Shown here piece by piece: positions 1-10,985 of a stretch of DNA of 64,000 nt (position 1 is the first letter of the stretch; each line of letters opens with the position of its first letter). Both the position numbers and the translations under genes were made by a program. The notes under the pieces were generated by a model. The model did no database searches and had not been told where the DNA came from. It saw only the letters and a list, made by a program, of their open reading frames with translations. Origin of the DNA: Solea solea (taxonomy: Eukaryota > Chordata > Actinopteri > Pleuronectiformes > Soleidae); the NCBI RefSeq assembly GCF_958295425.1, contig NC_081141.1, positions 28,504,855 to 28,568,854 on the forward strand, in the 5' to 3' direction.

Positions 1-778
1 ACAATCATCATACAACAGAAACAACACTGGACTGTGTGCACCACATCGCCGTCACAGCAGCTCTGATCTGAGACGTTAAAAAGACAGAAAGACGTTTTCA
101 TCGAGGGGAAAAAGCACGTAATATGTAATAACTGCGTCTGTTAAATAACGCTCTGTGTTTGTCGTTAAACTGACACCAAAATGGTGAAAATGTCACTTCT
201 CTACGCGTTTGTTGCACAAGTGTTTGATACGAGAGTGTTTAACGTTAATATTCTGTACGAACGCTGACCAACTGCGACGTTTCATGGACTTTTAAGAAAA
301 CTTTTCAGAAAAGATTCACATTTAAGAAGCCGGAACAATCAGAAATCTTGTTTTAATCATGAAAAAAAGCTTCAAACGGATTCATCGATTGTCAAAATAA
401 TAGACCTTTCATTTTAATGGAGTAATTGTTTCAGCTCTGGCTGAAAGTCAAAAGAGATGTTTTTATCACTTTTCAGGGACTGAACATAATACGACATAAT
501 AATGACATTATAACACAAAAACATAATAACCGTAGCAGGGCAGGGATTTCAACTCTCAACCACACACTCAACAGTTTCACGTCCACTATGACACCAGTAC
601 GCTTTATCTTTTGTCTTGGACGATACCAGAGGCCCCGCCCCCCTCCACCCTGGTAATGGGAGGCAGGAATGTGATGACGGGACACTTTAAGGGTGATTCT
701 GTTCAAGGGCGCGTCACTGACAACACTTTAATCCTCATCAAAGTGTCTGAGTGGACGCTGCAGTATATTCTGCACAGC
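1..778. other. Gene-free stretch with one transposon remnant
   Basis: No splice-bounded reading frame or RNA gene is visible here. The only structured item is the transposon remnant near 312-439, annotated separately. Short open frames on both strands have no recognisable protein content. Confidence 0.6.
312..439 (+). mobile_element. Non-autonomous hAT-like element, family A, 3' part
   Basis: The block runs from ATTCACATTTAAGAAGC to GAGTAATTGTTTCAGCTCT. The same sequence order recurs at 11.7, 16.2 and 20.6 kb (plus) and at 7.9, 44.4 and 53.8 kb (minus), so it is a dispersed family. From memory, percomorph genomes carry many copies of an element ending in a GTTGCAGCCCTA-like inverted repeat with this interior. 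The hAT assignment is inferred from that end, not from a transposase. Confidence 0.6.
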
Positions 779-842
779 GTGTGTGTGCGTGTGTGTGCGT
801 GTGTGTGTGCGTGTGTGTGCGTGTGCGTGTGTGTGCGTGTGT

Positions 843-885
<43 letters not shown>
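779..885. repeat. Interrupted (GT)n/(GC) microsatellite
   Basis: About 107 bp of alternating purine-pyrimidine sequence, GT units with regular GC interruptions that decrease toward the 3' end, leaving a pure GT run. It can adopt Z-DNA. The HTHTHT reading frames across it are artefacts. Confidence 0.95.
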
Positions 886-888
<3 letters not shown>

Positions 889-1100
889 CAAATGGACCAA
901 AGGTGATGAAAGTATTATTGCAGGAAATTAGGGTTGAATTATAATTACACAAACACAAAAAAAATAAAGAGAAAAAGGTTTTCGGGTTTATGCAAACCAG
1001 GTTTATTGTTTGTTTTCCTGCTTTTGAGAGCGTCGTTGTGTTCATGTGCACGTGTGCAGGACATTATAACGTGTTTGTGTGTAAGCAAGCGTTGAAGAGT

Positions 1101-1151
1101 GGCGGCAGTGATGGTGGTGATGGTGGTGATGGGGGGGGGGGGGGGGGGGGG
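1101..1151 (+). repeat. GGTGAT repeat running into a 22-base G tract
   Basis: GGCGGCAGTGATGGTGGTGATGG units pass directly into an uninterrupted G run ending at 1151. The proline-rich and glycine-rich frames across it are repeat artefacts. Confidence 0.9.
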
Positions 1152-1336
1152 CATAAAATATGCAGGATAATTACCAGGAAGAGGTTGGGATGGAGATGAA
1201 AGGCCTCATATTGATTCTTGAAAGGACCTGACAGCTCGCCTGAATGTTTTATTTCCTCCACATTGTTTGTTTTGCATATAAAGGATTCCATTTTCTTGTG
1301 AATTTTGATTGGAGTGAAGGACCCTCTGTCTGCCGA

Positions 1337-1374
1337 GGGGCCGGGGCGGGGGGGGGGCGTGGGCGGGGCTGGGG
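1337..1374 (+). other. G-rich tract with G-quadruplex potential
   Basis: Six runs of at least three G (GGGG, GGGG, a run of 10, GGG, GGGG, GGGG) are separated by loops of one to three bases. This fits the usual G-quadruplex pattern several times over. No promoter or transcript start could be tied to it. Confidence 0.6.
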
Positions 1375-1958
1375 CTAACACTCGCTCCGACACAGAGAGG
1401 AGACGAATATGACGACGTCAAAACGTTTGTCCGTCTTACCTGTCAGAACTCACACGCAGCATGAAAATGAATGAGTGAATGAATTTAAACCAAAAAGTAA
1501 AGAAAATGAGTTGGTAGATGTAAAACATCAGAAACACAGTTAAACTTAAAGAAACACATAAATGAATGAAGTTCATTCAAACTGAAGCAAGTTGTCAAAA
1601 ATGTGCTATTTTACCAACATACTTACGTAGTGATGTAATGATGCAGTTTCAGGAATGAAAGAACGAGTCATCTCTGTGATATGTGGTCATACGACTGTTC
1701 TGCTTCTACTTTCATACTAAATATTATATATAGTGCAAAGAAAAAGCTGCTCCGCCTCTTTTTCCCTTTCCACCAGAAAATACACGCTTTGCAGAAATCG
1801 TGTCACTGGAGAAGCCGACGCGGTCGTGCTGGTGATTTTAAATAAAAGTTTATGTTTATGTTTTCCACAAACTCTCCACATGCTCTCAACAGATCACTGC
1901 TTCATCCTGCTCAGAGTGCAAGAGAATAGACTTTATTGTCATTGGCTAGATAAAATGA

Positions 1959-1989
<31 letters not shown>
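1959..1989. repeat. (ACAG)n microsatellite
   Basis: About eight tandem ACAG units. Confidence 0.9.
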
Positions 1990-2050
1990 TAGTACAGACG
2001 TACATTGCACCAAGATTTGGTTCCTGCGCTGCTTAACAATAGTAAAATAT

Positions 2051-2052
<2 letters not shown>

Positions 2053-2081
<29 letters not shown>
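2053..2081. repeat. (AT)n microsatellite
   Basis: About 14 AT units, flanked by AT-rich sequence. Confidence 0.9.
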
Positions 2082-2085
<4 letters not shown>

Positions 2086-3476
2086 AAGATAAGATATAAC
2101 AACGTGAAGATATAAGATATAGATATAACTCACACTGCTGAAAGTTAATATTCCCATTATTATGTCTAATAACTACACAAACACAGATGCTAAACAGAAT
2201 GGCACAAAGAAGTCTGTGGTACATGGAACTCATTAATTACACGACTAAAAATAAAATAAATAAAATGACACTAAACACTAAACACTAAAGGCATTATTAA
2301 CAGACATATAAAGCAGCCTGCAGTGGTTAAATGATGTAAGGACGTTGAACCTGAGCCCAAATGTCCCCGCGCTCAGGGGCCACAGAGCTTTTTCATATCA
2401 CATCACAATCCTGAGACACATGTGCACACATTTAGGTGAAGAAAAGTCAAGCGTGAAAACATGGATCCGGATCTGGTGAGCCCACCGTGAGCGCTGGAAT
2501 GCATCGGCCCAATGTAAACAGCCAGCGCACGTGTGTGCATGACTCCCTTCCTTCTGAAGCTGCTTTCCATTCCCCCCCCCCCCCCCCATTCAGACCTTTG
2601 TTCCTGCAGCTACCACAGATGCGATCCCACCGCAGGATTTCATATACAAACACAGCCAGCGCTCAGATCCCCCGCCTGCAGCCTGCAGCCTGCAGCCCGC
2701 CCCGCGCTCGGTCCAGCTGTCCGCGCCATCGCGTTGCAAAGAAAGCCGGCCAAGCTTTCGGTCAATCCCAGACTCGGAGAATTCAATTATGTCACAAGTG
2801 CTTTTATACACTGTCACATTTCAGGGCACAAGGAGAAATTGCCCCTTAAGATTGTCTGTGCAGATCTCTTTCACAAATGCTTGTATCTCTACGGATTCGC
2901 CAGATTTATTCGCCCTTTTTTCCATATCATATTTTATTTTTCAATAAAAAGTCTTGTGTTTACATCAGTGTAGAATACCTTAAAAAAATAAAAATGTGTG
3001 TACAAGATAAGGGTCTTACTTGTCGCACGCCGCCAATATGTCATGTTATGATATTAACGTATAGTTCTTTGTGATTTATGTCCTACTATTATTAAAATAT
3101 CTCGATATAACGTGAAACTCTTCACCTGAAAATGAAAGAATTAGAATGAGATAATGCCGAGTTATAGTACGGTTTTATATCCCTACGAACGTCATATAAC
3201 GTGAAACTCTTCACATCAACAATAGAGATAATGTATAGTTCTTTGGATTTTCATGTTTTAGGCAGAATTCAAAATAAAATCTTTTAATTTTTAAAATGGC
3301 TGCCACTCATGAAACACTTGGAGTTAGTTGTTAAAACAATAACAAGGATAAAGCTGTAACACAATTATAAAAGTACTTAAACCTAATCTATTTAAAGAAG
3401 GTAATCGAACAGGAAGCTTTGATCTGAAATAATAAAGAACAGTCCTCCCCCCCTTTCCCCCCTTCTTCTGACTCTG

Positions 3477-3548
3477 TCATGGCCTCTTCCACTTCCTGTG
3501 GGCGGTGCTTATAAGGGCGTCTCCTGCAGGCCGCATGTCTTTAGCCAC
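3477..3548 (-). CDS. Candidate terminal coding exon, unrecognised
   Basis: On the minus strand a long pyrimidine tract ending in TTTTTCCTCAG (plus positions 3549-3559) is followed by an open 24-codon frame, VAKDMRPAGDALISTAHRKW then KRP and a TGA at 3477-3479. The frame is phase 0 at the splice site; one alternative frame stops after 12 codons and the other after one. No protein family is recognised, no upstream exon of the same gene is identified, and no AATAAA was found close downstream on the minus strand. It could equally be a chance acceptor in front of a short frame. Confidence 0.2.
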   Translation of the reverse strand: MAKDMRPAGDALISTAHRKWKRP

Positions 3549-5194
3549 CTGAGGAAAAAGAGACACAAAAAGTGAGTAAATGCGACTGAAAAGTGACGGA
3601 AAGTGAAGTAAAAACGTTACGTTATCGCTGTCAAATGTGTAGAGAATAAAACCATCAACCATGTGATAAAGTAAAGTAGTAAAGTAAATGTAAAATGTCA
3701 ACAAAACTGAAGTACTGCTCTGCTAACTGCTGCTGCTAACTAGCATTATCTCTAACATTAACTAAACTTCTTCAGAAAGGAGGTTCAGCCTCATTGGGAC
3801 CAGGTTTGGGTCATGTTGAGGTTTCATGTCTGTTTACGACTAAAAGATTTCTAAATTTGATAATAACACCACTTTCACTGCTGTTTTTTCAGCGCAGTTA
3901 GCCCGCCTGTGTTAGCCTGTGTAAATGTGGATATCAGATATGAATCACACAAAAAACATTGAACCAAATTGTGAGGTTAAGCTTAATAGTTAGTGTTTTA
4001 CTGCTTAATTAAGTTCTCTGAGTGTAAAATGAAAAACATTGTGAATCTGACCCATTTTACATTTTGCTTTCCTCGACCCTAAATATTTAAGATTTCACGA
4101 TAGCCTTGATAGAAGTGTCTGAATCAATAATTCAATGAGAATTTCTTTGAGTTTATTCAACTTGACCACTATAACAATGAATGTGCTATATTGAGATAAA
4201 GATAAAACGATTAAATTACATATTATACATAAAAATGAGCCCAGAGTCACTGTGTTACGTTCATCTGACTCTATTTTTGTTTCTTACTTAAGTTCATCTC
4301 AGTTTATAAGTGGAAACTGAAAAAGTAACTAAGACTAATTGAGACTAAACCTTCACTTATGACTTTTTTTTTTTAAAGCAGAAATGTGTTGTTTTTTCTT
4401 TTTAATGCCTCAAAACTTCACACTATCCTCTAAACGCACCGTGTCCAAAAATATCAAATTGGTGATCAATTGAATTTTAATCACACTTTTGCCAAAAAAG
4501 GACCGCTGTGAGTAAATGAATAATTAAAGCCATAAAATGTCATTTATATTACGTATTACGTACTTATCTGACCAGAGGAACTGTGCCGTCACTTCCATCT
4601 GATTATATTAACATAGAGTTTATTGTAAATGTCTTATATTATGACTGAAGACAATATATAAAGATGAATGCTACAATAACACAATGTACAAATTCACTTT
4701 TTCAAAGTTTTGGTTCCGTGTCTCATCGTTTTCCATGTTTTGTTCTTTTCATGACCTTCAGCTTTGTCTCTGTGCTGTAGACGAGTACCGAGTTAAACCT
4801 GCACCCAGAACACTTTCCAAACTGATCCTTTTATATCACACACGCCGAAATATGGAAGGTGGAATTTTTCCTTTACAAAATACGGACATGGACGATTTGC
4901 ACGTCATTAAGATCACAGATAATCCTCCACAATTATTATATATCTAAAGATCCCAGAGTAATACTTAACTAATACTGTGTTTTTTTTACCGTGAACCCTA
5001 AAGGTGGAATAAACCTCTCCAAATTTGTCTTTTCAAAGTCTTTTCGAAGACTTAAATGTACGATAAAAAGATTTCAATTCCATTTTGTCTCAACAAGGCT
5101 TCCTTACCACATACGCTAACTCAGCTTAAACAGGAAGAGGCAGCCGGTGGGGGGGGGGGGTGACACACAGCATTTGCAATTTCTGTTTGTTGTC
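3549..5194. other. AT-rich gene-free stretch
   Basis: Unique-looking AT-rich DNA with poly-T and a 12-base G run near 5.15 kb. An 87-codon open frame from 4684 has no recognisable content and no splice context. I see no RNA gene or transposon here. Confidence 0.5.
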
Positions 5195-5400
5195 AGCTGC
5201 TTTAAAGCCATTACCTGATTACAGTAAATCAATTATTCATTTTATTTAAGAGCACGGCCACAAAAAAGAGGCAGTAAATGGCTGTTATTTATATCTAATA
5301 TCCCATATTTTCCAATCATGGCAGGAATGCATTTAGCGGCCGTTTGTGGAATAATAAATATGCAATACCATATCGATCTGTGAAGGAAATTCTCCTTTTG
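5195..5400. promoter_or_regulatory. Enhancer-like AT-rich block, possible conserved non-coding element
   Basis: Repeat-free sequence with homeodomain-type sites (GATTACAGTAAATCAATTATTCATTTTATT) shown here only in part: ATTACCTGATTAC, CAATTATTCAT and AATATGCAATACC. It lies directly before the candidate exon at 5413, so it may be intronic. Conservation with other fish was not testable. Confidence 0.3.
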
Positions 5401-5412
5401 CTTGTGCTGCAG

Positions 5413-5531
5413 GGGCAAAGGTCAGGGTCAGTCACGGCACGGCGACTCTGGAGCCAGTGATGAATCAGGATTCTTCATCGAGGGGAAGCTTCAGGGAAAT
5501 ATGTTCACCAACAGTCTGGAGCTTCGTGAAG
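5413..5531 (+). CDS. Candidate internal coding exon, unrecognised
   Basis: The exon is preceded by a pyrimidine-rich acceptor (TTCTCCTTTTGCTTGTGCTGCAG) seen in shortened form as CTTGTGCTGCAG and followed by the donor GAAG/GTGACG at 5532. With a one-base completion at the start it stays open for 39 codons: GKGQGQSRHGDSG, then ASDESGFFIEGKLQGN, then MFTNSLELRE, leaving one base at the donor. The mix of charged and hydrophobic residues looks protein-like. The 119-nt length is typical of a vertebrate exon. I do not recognise the protein and cannot place neighbouring exons, so identity is unknown. Confidence 0.35.
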
Positions 5532-6027
5532 GTGACGTATTTTCTCTCTTCTGTTGTATATTTAATGTCGGACTCCAATCATTGATGGAATTTTACACCC
5601 AACTCTTGTGGAATCATACGTGTTAATGTACAAATGCAGCAGAATGTAGTGCAAACTTTATCCTCCACTGGGCGGGAAAATAAATAATATATATATATGT
5701 TGTCTTAAATCACAATATTTGTACTAGGTTAATATAATGATTTTTAGTACGTAATACATAAATGAAATGGCATTTTATGTCTCGTGCCAACGTAGTGACC
5801 GACGACTGGATTTGTATCTCCGGCTTGGGAGTGTGCGGAGGCGGAGTCTATTGTGTTTTATTGTTTAAAAAAAAACATTTGTTCTTTGTGTTGACCCTCA
5901 TGTGGAGGATAAGGTGCTCGAAGATGGACGGACATTTATTCCTGTTTGGTTGGAACTAATTAGTATTTCGTGGCCATGTCATGTCTGGGGCTCCGTAGAA
6001 CACTACCTTTCAGATTCAGATTTATTT

Positions 6028-6060
<33 letters not shown>

Positions 6061-6064
6061 TGTG
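6028..6064. repeat. (GC)7 followed by (GT)n
   Basis: Seven or eight CG/GC dinucleotides join a GT run. This is a strong Z-DNA-prone sequence. Confidence 0.9.
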
Positions 6065-6129
6065 TTTTTTGGGTAAATCTCATAGAGTTAAATTCCTGTA
6101 ACACACATTTAACCAACAACAGTTTCCCC

Positions 6130-6480
6130 CCGTGTTGAAATGTCACTCCTCATCTCAGCGTCACCTCTATTTCAAACCATCACCCCCATCAATGCCAGTT
6201 TGCTCCCGGGCTGAAAAGCAATTGAAACAATTTTCTCGCAGAGAATTATTGTCCTTAATTGCAATGAAGGGCATGTTTTTCCCCGCCATTCCCTGGGAGT
6301 GTCTCTCTCTCTCTCTGTTCCCCCCCCTCCTCTCCCTCTCTCTCTCTCTCTGGGTGGAAATGTAGGCACTGCCACCGAGCGTGGGTTTTTCTGAAAGAGG
6401 TCATAATTACATCCTTCAGTATGCTCGCCGTCGGCAAGGATTTTACGCCTCATAATTATTAAATGGCAGATTCACTCGGC
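6130..6480. promoter_or_regulatory. Enhancer-like block split by a CT microsatellite
   Basis: Two repeat-free parts, about 6130-6300 and 6360-6480, carry AGCAATTGAAACAATT, GTCCTTAATTGCAATG, GGTCATAATTACATCC and CATAATTATTAAATGG. A pyrimidine tract of CT units at about 6301-6352 lies between them. The dense TAATT-type sites suggest a developmental enhancer. This is inference only. Confidence 0.35.
6301..6352. repeat. (CT)n tract
   Basis: Pyrimidine-rich run of CT units interrupted by TGTTCCCCCCC. The RERERE frames on the other strand are artefacts. Confidence 0.9.

Positions 6481-6482
<2 letters not shown>

Positions 6483-6520
<38 letters not shown>
6483..6520. repeat. (GT)19 microsatellite
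   Basis: Uninterrupted GT dinucleotides. Confidence 0.95.
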
Positions 6521-6524
<4 letters not shown>

Positions 6525-6737
6525 GCAGAGTGAAAAGAGTTTGAATTTGAATTTTTTGTGTATTCTACACACACAGAAACAAACGCACACACACACACTC
6601 TAAAAGTTCTCTAAAAGTTTGTTTCAGCGTCGCCAAATCAGCGGCTGCATCAGTGAAATAAACAACACATCAAACACATTTATCTGTTTCATGAGCGCTC
6701 CGCAAATCGATTTCTAGTTTATAATATTATTACTGAG

Positions 6738-6795
6738 GAGGAGCAGAGAGAGAGAGAGGGAGAGGAGGGGGAGAGAGAGGGAGAGAGAGGGGGAG
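6738..6795. repeat. GA-rich purine tract
   Basis: GAGGAGGAGC followed by AGAG units and GGGAG interruptions, all purine. Confidence 0.85.
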
Positions 6796-6955
6796 CATTG
6801 TGTAATTGTTATTGAGACATTAGTAATTGATATCAGAGCGACGGCAGGCAGAGTGTCATCCTAACAAGATCAGCTGCAGTCGGCCCGACTTTCCTCTGTC
6901 GGCGTCATTTCCATATCGTAATTACAGCGTCTCTCGTTCACAGCTGAGATAACAT
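6795..6955. promoter_or_regulatory. Enhancer-like block
   Basis: Repeat-free sequence with TGTAATTGTTATTGAG, TTAGTAATTGATATC and ATCGTAATTACAGCG. A minus-strand acceptor-like site and a 34-codon frame overlap it but were not accepted as an exon. The site content resembles homeodomain-bound enhancers. Confidence 0.3.
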
Positions 6956-7732
6956 CGCGTCTCTGTCGGCTCGCTGTTACAAAGTTTAAAGAAAGAAATA
7001 TTAAAAAGATATTTAGATATTCAACTCTGCTTTCTTGTAAATGATGATGTTGTGAAATCTGCAGAGAGGCTGTAAACGAACGAGGAGGATCACTCTGCTT
7101 CTCAAACAACAATCACGTGTCCAGACGCCGTCATGGACAAAGACGAGCTCTTACAGGTTGTCCTCCCATCTTAGGCTGTGTCAGCACATTCTGTCTTTGA
7201 ATTTGAGGGAATTGGTCCTGGAAAATCCTGGGAAGGTCCTTGAATTTGTGTTGATCAGCTGTACTGTACGGACGGAAGGTCATATCGTGACAACAGTCAA
7301 TAAAGTTTTATTTGAAAGCTCCAAGGCAATGAGCAACAATGCTAACGAGGCCGAAGCGTGAATCGGCACTAGCATATTTGCGCGGGACTTGATCAAACTA
7401 ACTGCCTGATTAGTGGATGTTGTGAAACAGCGTTTCAGTGCAGTACCGCCCCCTTCTGGACTGGAGTATAAACATGTTTGTAGCCAACAATTTTTTCTTC
7501 ATCACAAAACAGGAAGTGGCCAAAACAGTTCACGTACGCAATAGTTACGACAACTCATTATTAATAAACATTATAGTTATTCATGTTGAGCAGGAGTGTG
7601 TTAAAAACAGGCTGAAGATGTTGTATTTTGTTATTTATTACGTCAAAGATTTAATCAGCAAATCCTCACTGTGGAGACGCCGGAGTTAGAGAATAATTGG
7701 AGATGGAAATGTGACTTAAAACCGCTCTAATT

Positions 7733-7733
<1 letters not shown>

Positions 7734-7764
<31 letters not shown>
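7734..7764. repeat. (CA)n microsatellite
   Basis: About 15 CA units. Confidence 0.95.
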
Positions 7765-7766
<2 letters not shown>

Positions 7767-7915
7767 GTAAATAGAGGTATTTGTTCACCATGAAAGGTCA
7801 CCGCTGACATTCACACGAGTTTGCTGGCCTTTCCACAAAAGGTGCAGCACAAACAAGGAAAATCTAATAATCATAATAGTTAATAATCTATTTTTGTAAA
7901 AAACACTTACTGCAT

Positions 7916-8130
7916 TAGAGCTGAAAGAATTACTGGATTCATCTATTATAATTTGATTACTAAATAAAGTATTTCGATAATAGATTCCTCGGTTTGAGTG
8001 TTTTTAAGATCGTTTCAGCTTCTTAAATGTGAATATTTTCTGGTTTCTTTGCTCCATACGACAAAGAAATCATTTTAAATTTTTGGTAAACAGTGTCTGA
8101 CATTTTCTGGACCAAGAAAATAATCGGTAG
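7916..8130 (-). mobile_element. hAT-like element, family A, minus-strand copy
   Basis: Read on the minus strand it has the same order as the other family A copies: GTCAGACACTG, AAAGAAACCAGAAAATATTC, CATTTAAGAAGCTGAAAC and an end near CTTTCAGCTCTAA. It is diverged and slightly rearranged. Confidence 0.6.
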
Positions 8131-8670
8131 TTGTAGCTCATATGTACAGTTAAAAAAAACTCATTATCATAAACAAATGGAATAATTTTTTGTTTTTTAA
8201 AAAAAGAAAAGAAAAAAGAGCAGAAAATTCAACTTTTCCAGGTCTATATTTAACTTTAATTGACTTTAAAAGTCTTCTCACTCTTGTGTCACATGTTGTA
8301 TACGTCGTGTATCGTCTTTTCCAGCATCTTGTTTTTCTAATGTTCCTTTTGTACATTTTTAGCAGCTTTCATGAACTCTCGTCTGCTTTTGTGAATTAAA
8401 ATGATTTCCCGTCTGAGGTCGCGATCACGCCGCGTCTTTAAAGACGCGCTCGTTTACCTGCAGACGGGGACCGATTTCCCATCAGTCACTTTGAGAAATA
8501 ATAAAATAAACGTCACCGCGGTGTCTCTGGGGGAAAAAGCAAAACATCTCAAATCAAAACTCGTCGCCTCCCGCGGAGCACGTGTCGGAAAAACACCGTG
8601 TTTAGTCGCGTTCTATTTCTTCACAGATGAGGCATTTTCCTGCCGTAAAAGGCAGAGAGAGAGGAATCAA

Positions 8671-8704
8671 GACAGACAGACAGACAGGCAGACAGGCAGA
8701 CAGA
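8671..8704. repeat. (CAGA)/(CAGG) microsatellite
   Basis: Tandem GACA units with two GGCA variants. Confidence 0.9.
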
Positions 8705-8775
8705 CGAGGTGAGCTGTCAGATCTCAGCAGAACACGTATGCGCTCCCCGGGGAAGAAGCCACAGCTCAGGGTACG

Positions 8776-8799
8776 AGCAGCAGCAGCAGCAGCAGCAGC
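8776..8799. repeat. (AGC)8 trinucleotide repeat
   Basis: Eight AGC units in a GC-rich context, reading as polyalanine in one frame. Confidence 0.9.
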
Positions 8800-8824
8800 C
8801 GGCGCCTGGTGACGGCGGCGCCGG

Positions 8825-8995
8825 CGTGAGCCTAAAATACCGTTGTCACGTCGCAATCACAGGCTCCGAGTGATGGTACACAAATAGTCCCCCCCTCCCC
8901 TTTTGCAAGAGCTCTTAAAAGCCCCATTAGATGTCACCACATGTGGAGCTGAAGATGCCACCGCTAAGTAAGAGCTCCTGATGCCAAAGGGGAGG
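8825..8995. promoter_or_regulatory. Enhancer-like block
   Basis: Repeat-free sequence with AAAAGCCCCATTAGATGTC, CACCACATGTGGAGC (E-box) and CCGCTAAGTAAGAGC. A block this compositionally balanced between two repeats is a plausible conserved non-coding element. Conservation is untested. Confidence 0.3.
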
Positions 8996-9264
8996 AAAAA
9001 AAAAAAGACAGAAAAACCCGTGCAGAACAATTCCCCCCGTTTTTTTTGTTTGTCTGATTTCCGTCGTCCTCGCTCGTCGCGGCGTGTCTGTTGACTTTTC
9101 CCGCTCATTTTATGCGGTAAATATCTGAGAGGCTGCGAACGGCGGCACGATCGCAGATCAGGGTGTGACATTTCATGTGTGACACAGATGTTTAGCTGGT
9201 TAAACCCTGGAATTCTCCAGAGTGTTTGCCTCTCTCTCGCTCTGTGCTGCATCTCAACACAACA

Positions 9265-9396
9265 CTGCTGATGCTGATGCTGATGCTGCTGCTGATGCTG
9301 ATGCTGATGCTGCTGATGCTGATGCTGCTGATGCTGCTGCTGATGCTGATGCTGATGCTGATGCTGCTGATGCTGATGCTGCTGATGCTGCTGCTG
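9265..9396. repeat. CTG/ATG trinucleotide array
   Basis: About 44 triplets made of CTG and ATG in a higher-order pattern. It reads as LMLMLL, DADADA or SISSIS in different frames, all artefacts. It is long and impure, so it is unlikely to be highly unstable. Confidence 0.95.
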
Positions 9397-10560
9397 AGGT
9401 CAAGCGTGAACGGTGACTGGGTCGGAATGAGCTGTTTTGGTGAAGTTCTGCATCTGAAGAGCATCAGGTTCTTCAGTGCAGGATGTAGAAGCTAAATAGC
9501 GCCATCTGGTGACTTTTGAGGAACAGGTGGCAACACAGGAGATAATTACAGTGATAATGTAAAGTAATAATAATGATGATGATGAACAGTATTGAGGAGA
9601 CGTCGTTTAAGGGACTGTGGACGAGAGCTGTGGTGGTTAAACCTGTCATTTAGGTTTAATGAACTCATTAATTTAAAGCAGGTGTTGTGTTTGAAACAGA
9701 TTATTATAATAAAACATTTTCATTTCTGTTAAAAATCTGCAAATATTATGAATGTCACATGATTAGAGAGTGATTTCTACTCTAAAAGCTCCAGTGTGTA
9801 ACTTCATGTTGTTCATGAACAGAAATGATGTTTGCTGCGTCCTTCATCTGGAAGCTCCGCCCCTCCGCAGAGGATAATTGTCCAGAGTTCGGGCCCATCT
9901 GACCTTTCCGACAATCTTCTGATTTTAGTCTGATTTGAACAGATTATCCTGTCCTGTGAGGGATTAACGTCATCAGAGTCTTCTGATTTCACATCATAAG
10001 TATTAAACATTGGTTTGATATTTACGATAGAACAGAGATTGTGGGCGTGAGCAGAACCCCGGCAACGACCAATGAGAGCGAGTCGACCGGGAAACGTAAT
10101 GTTTATGTACTTTTGTTTAGAAGCGTAACTCGTGCGAGACAAAGTTGATTCCGCAGCTGCATTTATACAATATATAAATATATACAATTACAGAATTCCT
10201 TACATCGTGATACTGGCAATTTTATTTGTAATTCCAAAGATAACTCCTTTTAAAACTGTTTCAATTACAAAAAAAGGTTCAGGTTCAATAGGGTTTAAAA
10301 CAGAGAGAATACTTATATTACGTTAGAGATTGATATATTATTATTATTATTGTTGTGATTAAATGAACGTCTAGCTCTTTAAACGTCCTCACTTCACGCT
10401 CCACAGTCGCAGTTTCCTCATCTTTCAAATATGTGAAGGATTCAACAAAAACCCCAGAAACATCACAGGTTGCCAGGTTGGGAGGAGGAGGAAGAGGTGG
10501 AAACAGTAAAAAAGAGGCAGAGGTGAAAATGTGAGAAGCTGGAGAAGCAGCAGCAAGCGA
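9397..10560. other. Gene-free stretch
   Basis: Contains a CTCF-like core at 9498-9513. AAGCTCCAGTGTGTAACTTC near 9786 resembles the end of the element at 35.62 kb. A minus-strand 124-codon frame across 9.8-10.2 kb is unrecognised. Confidence 0.45.
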
Positions 10561-10597
10561 GGTGTGTGTGTGTGTGTGCGCGTGTGTGTGTGCGCGC

Positions 10598-10633
<36 letters not shown>
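10561..10633. repeat. (GT)n/(GC) microsatellite
   Basis: GT array interrupted by two CGCG blocks; Z-DNA-prone. Confidence 0.95.
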
Positions 10634-10635
<2 letters not shown>

Positions 10636-10854
10636 CACACGCTCACGCAGAGAGAAGGTGACGGTAAATGCAGAGCAGAACCATGTTTGAGTGTGAGAGT
10701 GTTTGTCGATGGCCTCGGGAGCGCAGCCATCGCTCCACCAAACGGCCGCCGGGGGGATTGTGGCTCCTGGAAGTGAGTGGGAAAAACGAAACGGGTTCCA
10801 AAGAGACGGCGCCGCCACCCAGAGGGAGAGAGGGGAACAGCGGTTACAGCCGAG

Positions 10855-10985
10855 GATCGGCCCCCGGCTCCTGCCTCTTAATTGCACTTCATTATCTGGT
10901 ATTGATTGAATTAGCAGCTGCGTTGCCTCGCGTGCTCAGGGTTATGGTCTGTCTTTAAACAACAGAGGCCAAAAAGATGCACTCG
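10855..10985. promoter_or_regulatory. Enhancer-like block
   Basis: Repeat-free sequence with CTCTTAATTGCACTTCATT, GATTGAATTAGCAGCTGCG and a TTTAAACAACAGAGG end. The homeodomain-type and E-box sites are seen directly; the enhancer role is inferred. Confidence 0.35.

Larger units (their letters stand above)
886..3476. other. Gene-free stretch with simple repeats
   Basis: Contains a GGTGAT/poly-G tract, a G-rich tract near 1.34 kb, CAGA and AT microsatellites, and a C-run near 2.57 kb. Near 3.1-3.25 kb a short phrase, TAACGTGAAACTCTTCAC, occurs twice 89 bp apart, which suggests a local duplication. No convincing exon was seen. Confidence 0.5.
7100..8620. other. Gene-free stretch
   Basis: Contains a (CA)n run and a minus-strand transposon copy, annotated separately. 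ATGGACAAAGACGAGCTC at 7132 begins a short frame that soon stops. A 103-codon frame from 8401 runs into the CAGA repeat and is not recognised. Confidence 0.5.

Noticed and set aside
779..931. HTHTHT and VCVCVC frames here and at other GT/CA arrays
   Set aside because: Dinucleotide repeats are open in both possible frames by nature.
6884..6975. Minus-strand exon candidate ending EESRADCS
   Set aside because: The acceptor is good but the sequence overlaps an AT-rich enhancer-like block and the frame is unrecognised; a conserved non-coding element explains it better.
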